Shown: piece by piece, positions 1-7,969 of the stretch
Numbering within the stretch: position 1 is the stretch's first letter
Layout of the letters: every line of letters begins with the position of its first letter
Origin: Lachnospiraceae bacterium
GTDB taxonomy: Bacteria > Bacillota > Clostridia > Lachnospirales > Lachnospiraceae
Direction: 5' to 3'
NCBI GenBank assembly: GCA_910575105.1
Contig: CAJTDK010000019.1
Location: 1-62,518, forward strand
Length of the DNA stretch: 62,518 nt
Program-made: the position numbers and the translations under genes
Notes under the pieces: model-generated
The model's database searches: none
Told to the model about the DNA's origin: nothing
The model's input: the letters and a program-made list of their open reading frames with translations, nothing else

Positions 1-138
1 CTTACCAACATAATCATAGCAAACTTGAGGCTCTTTTTTGTATAGAAATTGTTTCACTTATTAGGTGAAAAAGTAAAATGGTCAAAACACAGTGTTTATA
101 CGGCATTGAACACTGTTGAAAAAGATAGCGTGAATAAT

Positions 139-1143
139 TCAGGCTAAAGTAAAATTTTCGTCACCTGAAAACTGAACATACTTGACTAATGATGCTCTAA
201 ATTGATTATGTCTGGATTCATTCTTTTCAATGAATTCTGAATTATCCAACAGTGCAAAAATCATATTCTTGAGAATATCTATATCTGTGATTTCCCAAAT
301 ATCTTTTTCAATTATTCCATAATTTATAGCTATTTGTGCTGCAAGTCCACATGATGAAGCATAGGCTACTGCTGTTCTTTCTGCCATATGTTGCTCCATC
401 ATCCATTTAACAAATGTTTCCTTTCTTTCTTCTGTGGGAACATCTTCAAATCGTACATATTCCTCCTGAGCAGCAAGAATATCTACATTCTCGACATCAC
501 TACTATCCTGCTCATTTTCTTTTCTACTCGCCGTTTCTTTCACATAATCTATATAGTACTTAATCCCCACAGACATTTTCCCTATTTGCTTTTTATGCAT
601 AAACTTAAAAAGATGATTATGCGAAATTGTATCTCGTACTTTTGTGATCTGACCTAAATCAGAGGTTTTTAAAAGCGGTTGTTTTATAATTTTTCTATCA
701 AGGCAAAAGTTATTTATTAACTCATATACTGATTTCAATTCAGATTGTTGTGGTGCTGATATTTTCTTTGATAACCATTCAAAAAACTCATCTTCCATAG
801 TCCTTTGTTGGTTAATCACTGATTGATTTCCTTTCAACAATTTGTAATACTCTATAGGATTTTCTTTTCTCAGCAAAGCAATCTCAGAAAAGAGTTTTGT
901 TGCAGGTTTTATTAATGTCTTGCCAACATACGCAGATTCCATACTGTGCATTTGAAATGTTATACCGGAAACATTACGAAAGGTATCATCAATCTCTAAG
1001 CCTTCTAATCGTGCCTTTTCACGAAGTCTTTCAGATACCGATTTAATTGCATCTTTTCTTGAAACCTCGCCCTCCTTAACTCGAATTAATGCCTCAAGCA
1101 GAATAGCTGCCTCAGTTTTATCCCAAGTTTTTTGACTCGCCAT
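139..1143 (-). CDS. Hypothetical protein, 334 aa, accessory
   Basis: I do not recognise a named family. The first ~110 residues form a helical domain (starting WDKTEAAILLEALIRVKEG, later QMHSMESAYVGKTLIKPATK) of a kind I associate with multi-domain accessory proteins of Clostridia. The last ~90 residues (around WMMEQHMAERTAVAYASSCG) look like a small helical DNA-binding domain, similar in feel to the SAM-like N-domain of tyrosine recombinases. The middle is charged and linker-like. There is no membrane segment. The start is the ATG at 1143. A small HTH gene lies 15 nt upstream on the same strand, so the two are probably co-transcribed. Base composition is AT-rich compared with the ICE genes to the right, suggesting separate cargo. 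Function unknown. Confidence 0.55.
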   Translation of the reverse strand: MASQKTWDKTEAAILLEALIRVKEGEVSRKDAIKSVSERLREKARLEGLEIDDTFRNVSGITFQMHSMESAYVGKTLIKPATKLFSEIALLRKENPIEYYKLLKGNQSVINQQRTMEDEFFEWLSKKISAPQQSELKSVYELINNFCLDRKIIKQPLLKTSDLGQITKVRDTISHNHLFKFMHKKQIGKMSVGIKYYIDYVKETASRKENEQDSSDVENVDILAAQEEYVRFEDVPTEERKETFVKWMMEQHMAERTAVAYASSCGLAAQIAINYGIIEKDIWEITDIDILKNMIFALLDNSEFIEKNESRHNQFRASLVKYVQFSGDENFTLA

Positions 1144-1158
1144 AACAACTCCTCATCT

Positions 1159-1347
1159 CTAACGTTCTTTAACATATCGTCCACTTTTTATTCTTTCATC
1201 TTTCGGTTTTTCTGCATCCTCTGGTATAGACCAATATGCTCCCATTTTAAAGGCTCCTTCTATCCGCCCTTCCATACATAATGTTCTTATTCTTCGTTGT
1301 GAAATTCCCCATTTTTCTGACATTTGGCTAATGGAAAAATATCTCAT
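1159..1347 (-). CDS. Small helix-turn-helix protein (excisionase/MerR-like fold)
   Basis: This 62-residue protein opens with a helix-turn-helix of the winged excisionase/MerR type (FSISQMSEKWGISQRRIRTL), followed by a short wing (GRIEGAFKMGAYWSIPEDA). It probably binds DNA as a regulator or recombination directionality factor. It ends 15 nt upstream of the 334-aa gene on the same strand and looks like the first gene of that pair. About 150 nt of AT-rich, unassigned DNA separates it from the recombinase remnant to its right. Small proteins of this build are common in accessory regions of Lachnospiraceae, so the specific role is not known. Confidence 0.6.
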   Translation of the reverse strand: MRYFSISQMSEKWGISQRRIRTLCMEGRIEGAFKMGAYWSIPEDAEKPKDERIKSGRYVKER

Positions 1348-1501
1348 TTTGTTCTCCTATTTTATAGCAAGATTAAAATAATTTACCATTTTTATTATAA
1401 TCCCAAGTCGGAATAAAGTCAACTTGTTCTCTAGAACTTTATTTTTATATGCATAATTTTCTCATGATTTTCAGAAAAAATTGCCTATACACTGAGGCAG
1501 G

Positions 1502-2707
1502 TCACCTCCCCCTGCCTCTCTCCCACTTTTTATCTTCATATCCACATTCATACTCTGACTTCTGCTTTTCAGCCTTCTTCATCGTTTCCCCATAGATACT
1601 CTGATAATCTTCAAATATATCACTTCCGTACCTATGAATACCAAGCTTCCTCAGTACTCCGGCATGCAATTGCAGATTATAACTGTTATCATCAATTCTA
1701 AAATTAAACAGCCTTGCCTTATTCTCTACTGACAAATAATCATAAGACTTGTAATACTTCTGAATTGCTGTTACTATCTGTTCCGCCTGCTCCTCAACCG
1801 TTAATTCAGCAGTCTTGGCGATATCATCATCCGTTATACTCACATCAATTCCGATTCTGTCATTTTCGGCAACATCTTCCGCCATTTTCTCTGACACATC
1901 AGGAATATCCTCGAATACCTCATAGCTTTCGGTATTATATTCCCTTTTATCCGTATCAGTAGGCAGTTCAAAACCATTTCCAGCTTCAATATAACCCAAA
2001 TCGTCATCGTTGTGGTTATTATGAAAGCTCTGCATAAGTTCCTCGCGAAAATCTTCATAGACTTCACTTTCCAGAATCTTCATTACGGTTCGTGTCTGCC
2101 ATTTCCCGCTCCCAATCAGGCCGGGGCTGGTAATCTCGCCAGTAGCCTTTTTGTAGTGGCTGGGGGCTGTGATACCCATTTCATTCAGGTTACGGACGAT
2201 ACGGTTCAAAGCCACATGCCCATGCGCCCACTCAAAAATCTGTCTCACCACAGGGGCGGTATCTTCATCAATCAACAGCTTATGGCAGTTGTCAGGGTCT
2301 TTGCGGTAGCCGTAGGGCGCCCGTGCGCCGATGTAATCGCCGTCTTTCATGGCCTGCCTTGCCTGGGCCTTGATCTTCCTGCCAATGTCCAATGCGTAAG
2401 CCTCGTTTATCATATTTTTCAGGGGAAGCATAATACCGCCGTGCAGGCTGCCGGCCTCTGCCGTGTCAAACTGGTCCGTGACCGCAATAAAACGGACGTT
2501 GTGGGTATGGAAATACTGTTCGATATAATAACCGGTATCAATGGAATTCCGTCCCAACCGGGAGAGGTCCTTGACAATCACACAGTCAATATGGCCCGCC
2601 TCAATATCAGAAAGCATCTGCTGGAAACCGGGGCGGTGGAAAGCTGACGTTAGATAACGATACTTTTGAAAACACTGGAAAATCAAGGTTTTTCGAGCGA
2701 CGGACAA
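1502..2707 (-). pseudogene. Chimeric remnant of a large serine recombinase
   Basis: The middle of this 401-residue frame is a large serine recombinase: RPGFQQMLSDIEAGHIDCVI, DLSRLGRNSIDTGYY, then a recombinase domain (GARAPYGYRKDPDN, WQTRTVMKIL). The N-terminal ~60 residues with the catalytic serine are missing and replaced by unrelated sequence (first ~22 codons, 2642-2707). After VMKILESEVY (about 2045) the normal zinc-ribbon and coiled-coil C-terminus is replaced by an acidic ~180-residue tail that I cannot assign. So both ends are broken and this is not a working recombinase. The reading frame survives across both junctions. On the far side of the left junction begins the plus-strand ICE segment. 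It may be the remains of the integrase of the minus-strand element whose other end lies at 28,255; that link is inference. Confidence 0.75.
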
Positions 2708-2742
2708 GCAGGGTATTGTACTAAAAACTGAATACGACGCAG

Positions 2743-2792
2743 AAGCGGCGTTTCTTACTCTCTACATGGGAGAACAGGAACGCCGCTTTTTA
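2743..2792. terminator. Strong hairpin with T-run
   Basis: Perfect 10-bp stem (AAGCGGCGTT at 2743-2752 with AACGCCGCTT at 2779-2788) followed on the plus strand by TTTTTA. It sits just inside the left boundary of the plus-strand ICE segment and would stop transcription entering from the left. Confidence 0.6.
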
Positions 2793-2797
2793 TGCCC

Positions 2798-2915
2798 TTT
2801 GTTACGCAGTAGGGGCAGAAAAAGCCTTACTACAAGCGGTTTTCCGGGCGCGTATCTGGCGCGGAAAGGGATTTATACCTTATCCCCCGAAACCGCGCTT
2901 CTACTGCGTAACAAA
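2798..2915. repeat. Long inverted repeat upstream of replication gene
   Basis: A perfect 15-bp inverted repeat (TTTGTTACGCAGTAG at 2798-2812 and CTACTGCGTAACAAA at 2901-2915) encloses ~88 bp with further nested arms (AAGCGGTTTTC against GAAACCGCGCTT). The right arm ends 24 nt before the start of the replication protein gene. A related segment (CCCCCGAAA followed by ACTGCGTAACA) precedes the IME replication gene at about 13,242-13,277. This suggests a conserved control or origin element rather than a chance palindrome. Confidence 0.55.
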
Positions 2916-2939
2916 TCCAAAGCAAAGGAGCTATGAACT

Positions 2940-3908
2940 ATGGCAGTTTTCAGAGTGGAACGGAACAAGGGCTACACCGTAATGAGCAACCACCACCTAC
3001 GCAACAAGGAGCTATCCCTAAAAGCAAAAGGGCTGTTGTCGCAAATGCTGTCACTCCCCGAAGATTGGGACTACACCTTGAAAGGCTTATCCCTTATCAA
3101 CCGGGAGAAGATAGACGCTATCCGCGAAGCCATTAAGGAGCTTGAACGCGCCGGGTATATCGTCCGTTCAAGGGAGCGCGACGAGAAAGGACGCTTGCGG
3201 GGCGCGGACTATGTGATATTCGAGCAGCCGCAGCCGCCTACGCCGGATTTACCTACATTGGAAAATCCAACATTGGATAATCCAACGCAGGAAAAACCTA
3301 CGTTGGAAAATCCAACGCAATTAAATAAAGATATACAAAGAACTGACTTACCAAAAAAAGAAAAATCAAATACAGATTTATCAAGTACCCATTCCATTCC
3401 TATCCTTTCCCCTAACCCCTCTCCTTGCAGAGAAGCGGCTACGCCGCCGGAACGGAAAGGAACGGAAGCGACAGCACAGAGCGCAGTTGATATATACCGG
3501 GAAATCATCAAGGACAATATCGACTACGACATTCTCAAACAGGACATGAAGTTTGACAGTGACAGGCTTGACGAGATTGTAGACCTCATGCTTGAAACCG
3601 TATGCACCGCCAGAAAGCGGGTACGGATTGCGGGGGACGACTACCCGGCAGAGCTTGTGAAATCTAAGTTTATGAAACTGGACGGCGAGCATATCCGCTT
3701 TGTGCTTGACTGTATGCGGGAGAACACAACGAAAATCCGCAACATCAAGCAATATCTGAAAGCAGCCCTTTTCAACGCCCCGTCCACAATCGGCAACTAC
3801 TACACTTCCCTTGTCGCCCATGACATGGCAAGCGGCGCACTGTCACCGAAGAAGCCGCAGTACGGCGACCCGGACTATTATTCATGCAACGAGGGCGAAA
3901 GCCTGTAA
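2940..3908 (+). CDS. ICE replication/HTH protein (DUF6017-like, RepA_N-type)
   Basis: This 322-residue protein belongs to the replication-initiator-like family found at the head of Tn1549-type conjugative modules. The N-terminal ~100 residues form a winged helix (MAVFRVERNKGYTVMSNHHL, LKAKGLLSQMLSLPEDWDYT). Next comes a Pro-rich linker with four ENPT-like repeats (residues ~106-126), then a C-terminal helical domain (~180-300). It probably binds DNA at its own iterons; a role in replication of the excised circle is inferred. The ATG at 2940 has AAAGGAG nine bases upstream. A paralogue lies at 34,878. The linker repeats are encoded by exact 15-bp tandem units, listed separately. The conjugation genes follow in the same direction. 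Confidence 0.8.
   Translation: MAVFRVERNKGYTVMSNHHLRNKELSLKAKGLLSQMLSLPEDWDYTLKGLSLINREKIDAIREAIKELERAGYIVRSRERDEKGRLRGADYVIFEQPQPPTPDLPTLENPTLDNPTQEKPTLENPTQLNKDIQRTDLPKKEKSNTDLSSTHSIPILSPNPSPCREAATPPERKGTEATAQSAVDIYREIIKDNIDYDILKQDMKFDSDRLDEIVDLMLETVCTARKRVRIAGDDYPAELVKSKFMKLDGEHIRFVLDCMRENTTKIRNIKQYLKAALFNAPSTIGNYYTSLVAHDMASGALSPKKPQYGDPDYYSCNEGESL
3256..3315. repeat. Four 15-bp tandem iterons inside the replication gene
   Basis: Four consecutive 15-bp units (3256, 3271, 3286 and 3301), three of the form CRTTGGAWAATCCAA and one diverged. Each is itself a near-palindrome (TTGGA/TCCAA). The register is exact, with no spacer. They encode the ENPT-like linker. Position and periodicity match the intragenic origins known for RepA_N-family replicons; origin function here is inference. 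Confidence 0.65.
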
Positions 3909-3939
3909 CCACCCACAACCACAAAAGGAGGATTTTATT

Positions 3940-4161
3940 ATGGCACAGAAAATGACAGGAGCATTGGTATTTGACGAGCGCACCGACCGTTACGACATCC
4001 GCTTTGACTTAAACAGCTACTACGGGGGCTTGCATTGCGGCGAGTGCTTTGACGTATTCGTGCGGGGCAAGTGGAAGCCGACCCGGATTGAGTACGGCGA
4101 CAACTGGTATCTTGTGGGTATCAGAGCCGAGGACTTGAACGGGCTGCGGGTGCGTATCTGA
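3940..4161 (+). CDS. DUF5348-like small ICE protein
   Basis: A 73-residue protein (MAQKMTGALVFDERTDRYDI, then YGGLHCGECFDVFVRGKWKP) matching the small DUF5348-type proteins encoded near the start of Tn1549-like transfer modules. It is predicted to be a compact beta-rich cytosolic protein of unknown role. I chose the ATG at 3940 because AAAGGAGG lies 8 nt upstream; the longer frame that begins at 3811 runs antiparallel in sense through the end of the preceding gene and lacks a ribosome binding site. Gene order (replication protein, this gene, PcfB, coupling protein) is the standard one for these elements. Confidence 0.75.
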   Translation: MAQKMTGALVFDERTDRYDIRFDLNSYYGGLHCGECFDVFVRGKWKPTRIEYGDNWYLVGIRAEDLNGLRVRI

Positions 4162-4202
4162 CCGCCGCCCCATAAAGAAACGCGAAAGGAGGACGCGACA
4201 AA

Positions 4203-4679
4203 TTGCAGGACAAAGTAAACGAAAAGACCATAGCCCTTTACATCAAGACCGGGAAGCTGACCGCGCAGACGCTCCAAAAGGCAATGAAAGCCATACTGTC
4301 AAAGGGCAAAAAGCAGCTTGCAAAACCGCCACAGGGCAAGCAGAGCTTAAAGCAGCTTATGAAGCAGAACGCGGGCGTTTCCAACATTGAGATTACCGAG
4401 GGCAATATCAAAGCCTTTGAGAGTACGGCGAAAAAGTACGGTATCGACTTTGCGCTGAAAAAGGACGCGACGGAAAGCCCGCCCCGCTATCTGGTTTTCT
4501 TCAAGGGGCGGGACGCGGACGTGCTGACCGCCGCCTTTAAGGAGTTTTCCGCAAAGAAGCTGACACAGGAGAAAAAGCCCTCAATCCGAAAGCTGCTCTC
4601 TACCCTCAAAGAAGCCGCACAGGGCAGAAACGCGGAACGGGCAAAGGTCAAGAACAAAGACAGGGAGGTATCGCTATGA
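4203..4679 (+). CDS. PcfB family protein (DUF3801)
   Basis: 158 residues, PcfB-like. In the pCF10 system PcfB helps the relaxosome dock to the coupling protein, and homologues precede the coupling protein in Tn1549-type ICEs. Visible features are a basic N-terminal helical part (IKTGKLTAQTLQKAMKAIL), a central alpha/beta part (VSNIEITEGNIKAFESTAKK ... LVFFKGRDADVL) and a basic C-terminal tail. The start is TTG at 4203 with AAAGGAGG upstream. The stop overlaps the coupling-protein start by 4 nt, implying translational coupling. Cytosolic; the docking role is from the family, not shown here. Confidence 0.8.
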   Translation: MQDKVNEKTIALYIKTGKLTAQTLQKAMKAILSKGKKQLAKPPQGKQSLKQLMKQNAGVSNIEITEGNIKAFESTAKKYGIDFALKKDATESPPRYLVFFKGRDADVLTAAFKEFSAKKLTQEKKPSIRKLLSTLKEAAQGRNAERAKVKNKDREVSL

Positions 4680-6484
4680 AGCCGGAAATCAAGAAGCTGC
4701 TTATCTTAAATCTCCCGTATCTGCTCTTTGTCTGGCTCTTTGATAAAGCGGGCGCGGCTGTCCGGCTCTCCCCCGGCGCGGACGCAAGCGCAAAGATGCT
4801 ACATCTTGGGGACGGTTTTACCGCCGCCTTTTCCAGTATTGCGCCGAGCTTCCACCCCGTCGATTTGCTTATCGGCATTGCGGGGGCGGTCATTGTCCGG
4901 CTGATTATCTACACCAAAGGCAAGAACGCGAAGAAATACCGCCGCGGGACAGAATACGGTTCGGCGCGTTGGGGCGGGGCTGACGACATAAAGCCGTACA
5001 CAGACCCGGTATTTGAGAACAATATCCCCTTAACGCAGACGGAACGGCTCACCATGAACAGCCGCCCGAAGCAGCCGAAATACGCAAGAAACAAAAATAT
5101 TCTTGTAATCGGCGGTTCCGGCAGCGGCAAGACCCGGTTCTTTGTGAAACCGTCGCTCATGCAATGTACGTCAAAGGATTTTCCAACGTCGTATATCGTC
5201 ACTGACCCGAAAGGAACACTGATTTTGGAAACCGGGAAAATGTTGCAGCGGTACAAATACCGTATCAAAGTGCTAAATACGATTAACTTCAAAAAATCCA
5301 TGAAATACAATCCCTTTGCCTATCTGCGGAGCGAAAAGGACATTTTGAAATTAGTCAATACCATTATCGCCAACACCAAAGGCGACGGGGAAAAATCCGG
5401 CGAGGATTTCTGGGTGAAAGCGGAAAAGCTCTACTACACCGCGCTAATCGGCTATATCTGGTATGAAGCCCCGGAGGACGAGAAGAACTTCACGACGCTG
5501 CTTGAAATGATAAATGCGTCGGAAGCCCGCGAGGACGACGAGGATTTCCAGAACCCGGTTGACCTCATGTTTGAACGTCTGGAAGAAAAAGACCCGGAAC
5601 ATTTTGCAGTCAAGCAGTACAAAAAATACAAACTTGCGGCGGGCAAGACCGCAAAAAGCATACTTATCTCATGCGGCGCGAGGTTAGCCCCATTCGACAT
5701 TAAGGAGCTGCGGGAGCTTATGGAAACCGACGAAATGGAGCTTGACACCATAGGCGACAGAAAGACCGCCCTTTTCGTCATCATCAGCGACACCGACGAC
5801 ACTTTTAACTTTGTCGTTTCAATCCTTTACACACAGCTATTCAACTTGCTTTGTGACAAGGCAGATGATGAATACGGCGGGCGGCTTCCCGTCCATGTTA
5901 GGTGCTTACTTGATGAATTTGCGAATATCGGGCAGATACCAAAGTTTGAAAAGCTCATTGCAACGATACGGAGCCGGGAAATATCCGCGTCAATCATCTT
6001 GCAGAGCCAGTCACAGCTAAAAGCCATTTACAAAGACAACGCCGATACCATAGTCGGCAACTGCGACACCACGCTTTTCTTGGGCGGCAAGGAGAAAACC
6101 ACCCTTAAAGAAATATCGGAAATTTTAGGAAAAGAAACGATAGACAGCTTTAACACGTCCGAAACAAGGGGGCGGGAGCTTTCGCATGGGCTGAACTATC
6201 AGAAATTGGGAAAGCAGCTTATGACGGAAGATGAAATTGCAGTCATGGACGGAGGGAAATGTATCTTGCAGCTACGCGGGGTGCGCCCGTTCTTTTCGGA
6301 CAAATTCGACATAACGAAGCACCCGAAATACAAGTACCTGTCCGACGCAGACCCGAAGAACGCCTTTGACATGGAAAAGCACCTTAAACGCCGCCCCGCC
6401 ATTGTCAAGCCCGACGAGGTTTTTGACTATTACGAGATTGACGCAGCAGACTTACAGGAGGACGCAGACCATGAGGAAACGTAG
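4676..6484 (+). CDS. VirD4/TraG-type conjugal coupling protein
   Basis: 602 residues, a type IV coupling protein of the CD1115 group that recruits the relaxase-DNA complex to the membrane channel. Two N-terminal membrane segments (about residues 7-30 and 50-80) are followed by a RecA-like ATPase: Walker A GGSGSGKTRFF near residue 142, DPKGTL, and Walker B CLLDEFANIGQIPKFEKL near residue 405, then the SREISASIILQSQSQL signature. Length is normal and the frame is intact. It overlaps pcfB by 4 nt and the next small gene by 14 nt. Because the downstream channel genes are missing beyond 18,679, this protein can serve transfer only if another element supplies a channel. Confidence 0.9.
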   Translation: MKPEIKKLLILNLPYLLFVWLFDKAGAAVRLSPGADASAKMLHLGDGFTAAFSSIAPSFHPVDLLIGIAGAVIVRLIIYTKGKNAKKYRRGTEYGSARWGGADDIKPYTDPVFENNIPLTQTERLTMNSRPKQPKYARNKNILVIGGSGSGKTRFFVKPSLMQCTSKDFPTSYIVTDPKGTLILETGKMLQRYKYRIKVLNTINFKKSMKYNPFAYLRSEKDILKLVNTIIANTKGDGEKSGEDFWVKAEKLYYTALIGYIWYEAPEDEKNFTTLLEMINASEAREDDEDFQNPVDLMFERLEEKDPEHFAVKQYKKYKLAAGKTAKSILISCGARLAPFDIKELRELMETDEMELDTIGDRKTALFVIISDTDDTFNFVVSILYTQLFNLLCDKADDEYGGRLPVHVRCLLDEFANIGQIPKFEKLIATIRSREISASIILQSQSQLKAIYKDNADTIVGNCDTTLFLGGKEKTTLKEISEILGKETIDSFNTSETRGRELSHGLNYQKLGKQLMTEDEIAVMDGGKCILQLRGVRPFFSDKFDITKHPKYKYLSDADPKNAFDMEKHLKRRPAIVKPDEVFDYYEIDAADLQEDADHEET

Positions 6485-6641
6485 CGCAGAGGAAAAACAA
6501 AAGCAGCTTGAACGGTTTTTAATGAATGTTGCGGAAGCCGCCGACGCTGCATTATGGGAGTATTGGCGGGAAAAGGAAGCGGAACACCGCCGTTTTGCAA
6601 CGGAGTATGTCACGCGCCGGGGGCTTATCCCTCAACAGTGA
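6471..6641 (+). CDS. Small charged ICE protein, 56 aa
   Basis: A 56-residue, highly charged helical peptide (MRKRSAEEKQKQLERFLMNV, then DAALWEYWREKEAEHRRFAT). It starts at the ATG inside the 3' end of the coupling-protein gene with GGAGG six to ten bases upstream, and ends well before the next coding region. Similar small genes often follow the coupling protein in Tn1549-like modules. I assign no function. Confidence 0.55.
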   Translation: MRKRSAEEKQKQLERFLMNVAEAADAALWEYWREKEAEHRRFATEYVTRRGLIPQQ

Positions 6642-7059
6642 CAGCATGGCAGACCGCCGGGGAGGGGGGGGACAGGGGAAGCTGCACTTCCCCTACGCTG
6701 CCTTGCGGCAGCTACCCCTTTGTGAACTTGCGGGAAGCGAACACCTTGCTATGCAAGCTATTCACTTCCCGCAAGTCTGAATAATACCCGTCCGGCAGCA
6801 CAGCGGGACACCGAAAGGAGGAATTGAAGCAATCACATATATCAATATCGGCTACATGATACGCGCCCCTACTTTCCGGCGCAGCACACAGCGGCAGGAG
6901 CCGCACCCCCCTACAACTGAATACCGCCGCGCCGCAGAACTTACGCAGCGCGGGGACAGCCGCCTTTACCAGAGGGCGGTTTTTTTATGCGGCGGCATAC
7001 GCTGACCGCCTTTTGTCCGCTTGCCGGACAGCCGCAGACGCGGCAGAAAGGATTTATTT
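6642..7059. other. Structured intergenic region before maff2
   Basis: No convincing full gene. It contains a perfect 12-bp hairpin (ACTTGCGGGAAG at 6726-6737 with CTTCCCGCAAGT at 6765-6776, plus an inner CTTGC/GCAAG stem) and smaller stems at ~6678-6715. A short open frame from ~6822 to 7004 has a good GGAGG at 6817 but no standard start codon near it (ATT at 6822, or ATG at 6856). A CCGCC/GGCGG stem at 6960-6978 is followed by seven T residues and could be a terminator or attenuator ahead of maff2. Confidence 0.45.
6960..6986 (+). terminator. Probable Rho-independent terminator/attenuator
   Basis: CCGCC, a ten-base loop, GGCGG and then TTTTTTT on the plus strand, located about 75 nt before maff2. 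It could limit read-through into the membrane-protein genes of the transfer module. Confidence 0.55.
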
Positions 7060-7181
7060 ATGGCATTTTTCAATAGCGCAGTAGACGTTTTGCAGACCCT
7101 TGTTGTAGCACTTGGAGCCGGGCTTGGTATCTGGGGCGTAATCAATCTGATGGAGGGCTACGGCAACGACAACCCTGGCGC
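7060..7181 (+). pseudogene. maff2, 5' part (split by IME)
   Basis: The start of a Maff2-family small membrane protein (MAFFNSAVDVLQTLVVALGA, one or two membrane segments), a standard gene between the coupling protein and the VirB6-like gene in Tn1549-type ICEs. It runs for 41 codons, then enters foreign DNA and stops after a few codons (7182-7200). The missing 3' part is found in frame at 17,764-17,859. Joining the two halves at the GC dinucleotide restores a 71-codon gene, so the IME inserted here and did so cleanly. The gene is inactive while the IME is present. Confidence 0.9.
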
Positions 7182-7281
7182 GAATGCTCATGTACGGTAA
7201 AGAAGCAAGCAACCGAAAACAAGAGATAGACCGCCAGCACCACACTATTCCGAACCAAAGAAGCCAAAGACCAAAAGACAA

Positions 7282-7431
7282 GCATTGTGGAAATGTGCAT
7301 AACAGGCTATGGAATCATGGATAACTCTATTCACAGCACATGGAAAAGCTAAAGTGCAGCTTTCCCACGTCCTGCAAACAGAGTTACCCACAACTCCATA
7401 AGACAGCCAGTTATACACATTCCCACAATGC
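7282..7431. repeat. 150-bp imperfect inverted repeat at IME left end
   Basis: GCATTGTGGAAATGTGCATAAC at the left edge is matched in reverse complement at the right edge (two mismatches in 22), continuing inward to a shared TAACTCT block and an inner GGAAAAGCT/AGCTTTCC stem. The whole segment can fold as one long hairpin. It lies 100 bp from the IME end in DNA without genes. Candidates are a single-strand replication origin, a transfer-related structure or a structured leader. Confidence 0.6.
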
Positions 7432-7477
7432 CGACTACTACGGAATCCTACCTTACACCGACCTACATTTTTGATAC

Positions 7478-7511
7478 ACAACAACCAGATTAAGTTGTTG
7501 TTATTTTTATT
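7478..7511 (+). terminator. Hairpin with T-rich tail
   Basis: Eight-bp stem ACAACAAC/GTTGTTGT (7478-7485, 7494-7501) followed by TATTTTTATTT on the plus strand, just upstream of the GntR promoter. It would insulate the cargo operon from transcription entering through the IME left end. Confidence 0.55.
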
Positions 7512-7518
7512 TGGGGGA

Positions 7519-7567
7519 TTGACTATAATAGCAAAGGTGATATAATGTACTTGTACATTAAGTACAT
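7519..7567 (+). promoter_or_regulatory. Promoter and operator of the GntR-ABC operon
   Basis: TTGACT (7519-7524), 16-nt spacer, TATAAT (7541-7546), followed directly by ATGTACTTGTACATTAAGTACAT (7545-7567), a run of GTAC half-sites with dyad symmetry. An operator overlapping the -10 is what a YtrA-type GntR autorepressor would bind. Confidence 0.7.
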
Positions 7568-7590
7568 TCGGAAAGTAGAGGTGGTGAATA

Positions 7591-7968
7591 GTGGAAATCA
7601 TTATCAGCAACAATGCCAATAAACCGATTTATGAACAAATCACATCACAAATCAAGGCAATGATAATGAGCGGAGAATTACAGGCAGGTGACGCAATCCC
7701 TTCCATGCGAGCTTTGGCAAAATCAATCCATGTAAGTGTCATTACAGTCCAAAAAGCCTATGAGGATTTACAAAGGGACGGATTTATCGAAACTACAGTT
7801 GGCAGAGGAAGTTTTGTGTCGGCGCAGAACAAAGAATTTTATCAAGAGGAACAACAGCGTATAGCCGAAGAACATTTACAAGCAGCCGCCGAAATAGGGA
7901 GAATGAGTAATATTTCTCTTGAAAAATTGACGGAATTATTAACTTTATTTTATCAGGAGGACGAATAA
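7591..7968 (+). CDS. GntR family regulator, YtrA-like
   Basis: 125 residues. Residues ~10-75 form the winged HTH of the GntR family (YEQITSQIKAMIMSGELQAG, AIPSMRALAKSIHVSVITVQ, then the wing GRGSFV), followed by a short helical tail as in the YtrA subfamily, which controls adjacent ABC transporters. The GTG at 7591 is preceded by AGAGGTGG. The ATPase gene starts 1 nt after its stop, and a GTAC-rich operator overlaps its promoter. So it most likely represses its own operon until an inducer, in YtrA systems often a cell-wall antibiotic, is present. The inducer here is unknown. Confidence 0.85.
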   Translation: MEIIISNNANKPIYEQITSQIKAMIMSGELQAGDAIPSMRALAKSIHVSVITVQKAYEDLQRDGFIETTVGRGSFVSAQNKEFYQEEQQRIAEEHLQAAAEIGRMSNISLEKLTELLTLFYQEDE

Positions 7969-7969
7969 C

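Noticed and set aside
2012..2647. Plus-strand 211-aa frame opposite the serine recombinase remnant
   Set aside because: Shadow of the recombinase on the other strand; no family resemblance and no ribosome site.
3256..3315. Short tandem repeats as a possible CRISPR array
   Set aside because: Units are 15 bp with no spacers, lie in frame inside a coding region, and encode an ENPT-like linker. No cas genes are nearby.
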